A DNA stretch of 45,772 nucleotides. Source: Alphaproteobacteria bacterium UBA2964 (GTDB lineage Bacteria > Pseudomonadota > Alphaproteobacteria > MPNO01 > UBA2964). Below the pieces are notes generated by a model that saw only the letters and a program-made list of their open reading frames with translations, was not told the origin of the DNA and searched no databases. A program made the position numbers and the translations under genes. Location: positions 1-45,772 of the forward strand of contig CAJJCG010000010.1 in the NCBI GenBank assembly GCA_905182615.1, in the 5' to 3' direction. Below, one piece after another: positions 45,312-45,772 of the stretch; within the stretch, counting starts at the first letter, position 1; each line of letters opens with the position of its first letter.

Positions 45312-45336
45312 TTTCTTACTGAAGTGCGATGAGAAA

Positions 45337-45772
45337 CTAATTACCTCTGCAAACGGACTCGGGCATAAAATAAAGCTGATCCTGCCTGTCTGGCGTCTGG
45401 CTATGATAATCGGCACAGAACCGCATTCTAGAAGCGTTAGAACCCTTCGTTATGCCAACGATCTCGCCACTCAGCTTAATCATCATAAAGAGCCAATCTT
45501 TTGATCGTGGGTTAAACCCTTTCTCCTTTTTTTCTATAAGAAACATGGTCCCCGACATAACCTCGCCCGCCTCAATCACAGCAAAGCTTTCCTTTACGAT
45601 GATCGACCTTTTGGGAAATGGCTTCCCGGATTTAAAGACCCCATAATCTTGCGCTAGGTCGTTCGCATAATGATTCACAAAGCGCTGACCATGAACACCA
45701 GAACGGAATGGCTCTCGGTTTGGCCGCCGCCAGCTCTGAAAGGCCGCTGTCACAGGATTTCCCGAACTCATA
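45337..45772 (-). CDS. Cytochrome P460-like protein with incomplete heme motif (partial)
   Basis: The visible 144 residues match the P460 domain: GVHGQRFVNHYANDLAQDY, KRSIIVKESF, MFLIEKKEKGFNPRSKDW. P460 proteins bind an unusual cross-linked heme and oxidise hydroxylamine or detoxify reactive nitrogen. The C-terminal heme motif, expected CxxCH, reads CADYH: the second cysteine is tyrosine (TAT instead of TGT). The ORF reaches the window edge; the ATG at 45771 may be internal and the signal peptide outside. It lies 25 bp upstream of the oxygenase relic on the same strand. It may be inactive, or bind heme through one cysteine. Confidence 0.6.
   Translation of the reverse strand, partial: MSSGNPVTAAFQSWRRPNREPFRSGVHGQRFVNHYANDLAQDYGVFKSGKPFPKRSIIVKESFAVIEAGEVMSGTMFLIEKKEKGFNPRSKDWLFMMIKLSGEIVGITKGSNASRMRFCADYHSQTPDRQDQLYFMPESVCRGN

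Noticed and set aside
1-45772. Mobile elements, integrase sites or prophage
   Set aside because: No transposase, integrase, terminal inverted repeats or target duplications were seen; the tRNA-Glu is not followed by a duplicated 3' end or an integrase gene.

Overview
The window is chromosomal DNA of an alphaproteobacterium, most likely a member of or close to the Rhodospirillales. The pointers are rluD next to rpoH, hisZ next to purA, a serC-serA operon, petABC, the alphaproteobacterial DUF6476- and DUF6111-type small proteins, a second RpoH-type sigma factor, and a DUF1285/NUDIX/DUF6111/CCA-transferase block opposite a MoxR/DUF58/DUF4159/VWA block. No species can be named from sequence alone. 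Most genes are housekeeping. I see no CRISPR array, rRNA, insertion sequence, prophage or replication origin.

Layout. 0-5.6 kb: end of an MFS transporter, tRNA-Glu(CTC), a small membrane protein, rluD, rpoH behind a sigma-32-like promoter, a truncated kinase-like ORF, and purA-hisZ. 5.7-8.3 kb: a two-subunit Rieske oxygenase, and divergently a beta-carbonic-anhydrase homologue that has lost most active-site residues. 8.2-13.3 kb: serC-serA with a structured 5' leader, then an OmpR/EnvZ-type two-component pair. 13.3-16.1 kb: a decayed SGNH-hydrolase gene, and a TetR/COQ9-like regulator divergent from a second rpoH with an inverted repeat between them. 16-19.9 kb: proC, a YbjN protein, ubiK and fhs. 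20-24.6 kb: hldD, lgt, a MidA/NDUFAF7-like methyltransferase, pgeF and a duplicated-domain lipoprotein. 24.8-28.2 kb: prs, rplY, pth, ychF. 28.2-30.6 kb: a small lipoprotein ORF, a dienelactone hydrolase, and mtnP with a truncated mtnA. 30.7-35.5 kb: petABC, trmL, hemF and a pseudogene. 35.5-45 kb: the CCA-transferase operon and the MoxR/VWA operon. 45-45.8 kb: a 2OG-Fe(II) oxygenase relic and a cytochrome P460-like gene with a broken heme motif, running off the edge.

How the genes work together. petABC gives the bc1 complex, with ubiK (ubiquinone), hemF (heme) and the MidA-like protein as aerobic-respiration partners. serC/serA and fhs feed serine and one-carbon metabolism. purA, prs and hisZ supply purines, PRPP and histidine. 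rluD, trmL, the CCA enzyme, pth, L25, YchF and tRNA-Glu belong to translation. The rpoH paralogues, the OmpR/EnvZ pair and the TetR protein are the regulatory layer.

The most unusual trait is the number of broken genes among intact core genes: a kinase fragment, an SGNH gene with two stops and a frameshift, an mtnA cut to its first quarter, a secreted-protein gene with a lost start and two stops, a 2OG-oxygenase deletion relic, and a P460 without its second heme cysteine. Several lesions fit G:C to A:T transitions. The best candidates for new biology are the carbonic-anhydrase pseudoenzyme and the TetR-palindrome-rpoH unit.
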